Assembly (NCBI RefSeq): GCF_001421745.1
Contig: NZ_LMKW01000009.1
Span: forward strand, 529,132 to 593,131
Reading direction: 5' to 3'
Source: Sphingomonas sp. Leaf230
Lineage (GTDB): Bacteria > Pseudomonadota > Alphaproteobacteria > Sphingomonadales > Sphingomonadaceae
DNA length: 64,000 nucleotides
A program made the position numbers and the translations under genes. Shown in pieces: positions 63,249 to 64,000 of this stretch; the stretch's first letter is position 1, and the number at the start of each line of letters is the position of its first letter. The notes beneath the pieces are model-generated. The model ran no database searches. It had not been told where the DNA came from and saw only the letters and a program-made list of their open reading frames with translations.

Positions 63249-63304
63249 GGAAACTCCAGGCGTCTGAACGGGTTACGCTTTCCGACACTTTGAGGAATAC
63301 GCCA

Positions 63305-64000
63305 TGAATCTCGATATCGCAGGCAAGATCGCACTCGTCACCGGCGCCGACAGCGGCATGGGCAAGGAGACCGCCCGGATGCTGTTGCAAGAGGGCGTCC
63401 GCGTTGCAATCACCGACCAGCCCGGCGGCGATCTAACCAAGAGCGTCGAGGATCTGAAGGCGCTCGGCGAAGTGATCGCGGTCGAGGCGGACGTGACCAG
63501 GCTCGACGACGTCAAGACGCTCTTCGCCAAGGTCCGCGACCAGCTCGGCGATCCGGATATCCTCGTCAACTGCGCGGGCGTGACCGGCGCGACCGGCGAC
63601 TTCCTTGAGGTTGACGATGAAGGCTGGCACTCGACGCTGAACATCAACCTGATGGGCGCGGTCCGTGTCTGCCGCGAGGCGATCCCGGCGATGCGCGCCG
63701 CGAAATGGGGTCGCATCGTGCTGATGAGCTCCGAGGACGCAGTGCAACCCTATGTCGACGAGCTCGCTTATTGCGCGTCGAAGGCTGGGATCTCCAGCCT
63801 GTCGAAGGGGCTGTCGAAGGCGTATGGCTGCGACAACGTGCTGGTGAACACCGTGTCGCCCGCGTTCATCGCGACGCCGATGACCGACAAGATGATGCAG
63901 AAGCGCGCCGACGAGAAGGGCATGAGCTTCGACGAGGCGATCGAGACGTTCCTGGAGGAAGAACGCCCCGGCATGACCCTCAAGCGCCGCGGCAAGGCGG
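63305..64000 (+). CDS. SDR oxidoreductase (cut by window edge)
   Basis: At least 232 residues from ATG 63305 with GAGGAA upstream. TGADSGMGKETARML is the cofactor motif, LVNCAGVTGATG the NAG region, VLMSSEDAV the Ser and YCASK the Tyr/Lys. The frame runs off the right edge before the C-terminus. Probably an NAD(P)-dependent sugar or small-molecule dehydrogenase, third in this run. Confidence 0.88.

Noticed and set aside
63249..63278. EcfG-type stress promoter before the last SDR
   Set aside because: GGAAA-N17-GGTT resembles the GGAAC...GTT pattern but misses the -35 consensus. Too weak to list as a feature.

Overview
The window is high-GC DNA from an alphaproteobacterium, most likely a sphingomonad close to Sphingomonas. 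The reasons are the TamA/TamB pair with overlapping genes, interspersed palindromes of the type common between sphingomonad genes, a GTTC-N7-GTTC SOS box (the alphaproteobacterial LexA motif), a DUF6894-like gene and the general protein make-up. All names rest on reading protein motifs; no database search was run.

Left chromosomal flank (1-25.66 kb). In order: a cut-off gene end, a small Cys-rich protein, a GT4 glycosyltransferase, a nitronate monooxygenase-like enzyme, a LysE-type exporter, a small glycine-rich lipoprotein, a D-2-hydroxyacid dehydrogenase, an SH3-domain exported protein and a thiolase. A tight plus-strand run follows: small membrane protein, prepilin peptidase, exported protein, tamA, tamB. 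Next come a Baeyer-Villiger-type monooxygenase and a signalling trio (EAL protein, TPR histidine kinase with a decayed receiver, free-standing receiver). The flank ends with a methyltransferase, ComF, glutaredoxin, a nitrilase-family amidase and a DUF1178 protein.

Integrated island (25,664-54,153; about 28.5 kb). A 14-bp direct repeat marks both ends. The right copy is the 3' end of an intact tRNA-Ser(UGA) gene. The left end holds a tyrosine integrase, an AlpA-like regulator, three unrecognised genes and a primase-polymerase/VapE helicase protein. After them come a second, large tyrosine-recombinase-like gene and an iteron-rich inverted repeat that looks like a replication origin. The middle is cargo: a PAS-GGDEF protein, LysR/SDR pair, a membrane coiled-coil protein, a small nuclease operon, an SOS-controlled umuDC operon, a K+ channel, an SRAP-domain operon and several small exported proteins. 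It also carries an IS3-family (IS407-like) insertion with clear ends and a 4-bp target duplication. The right end has a second AlpA operon facing away from a two-gene unit ending in a full-length phage tail tape-measure protein. No capsid, portal, terminase or other tail gene is present. The whole resembles a P4-like phage satellite or mobilisable island more than a prophage.

Right chromosomal flank (54.2-64 kb). Here lie the tRNA, two small genes, an acyl-CoA dehydrogenase/PIG-L deacetylase/NodS-like methyltransferase run that converges with a GT2 glycosyltransferase, a large-subunit catalase (katE), and a carbohydrate/stress run of SDR, GH15 glucoamylase-like enzyme and a second SDR that leaves the window.

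Main points of interest: the putative satellite (integrase + primase/VapE + iterons) that carries a lone tape-measure gene; its SOS-box-controlled umuDC operon; and a 20-bp palindrome that appears to fold over the ribosome-binding site of the second recombinase.
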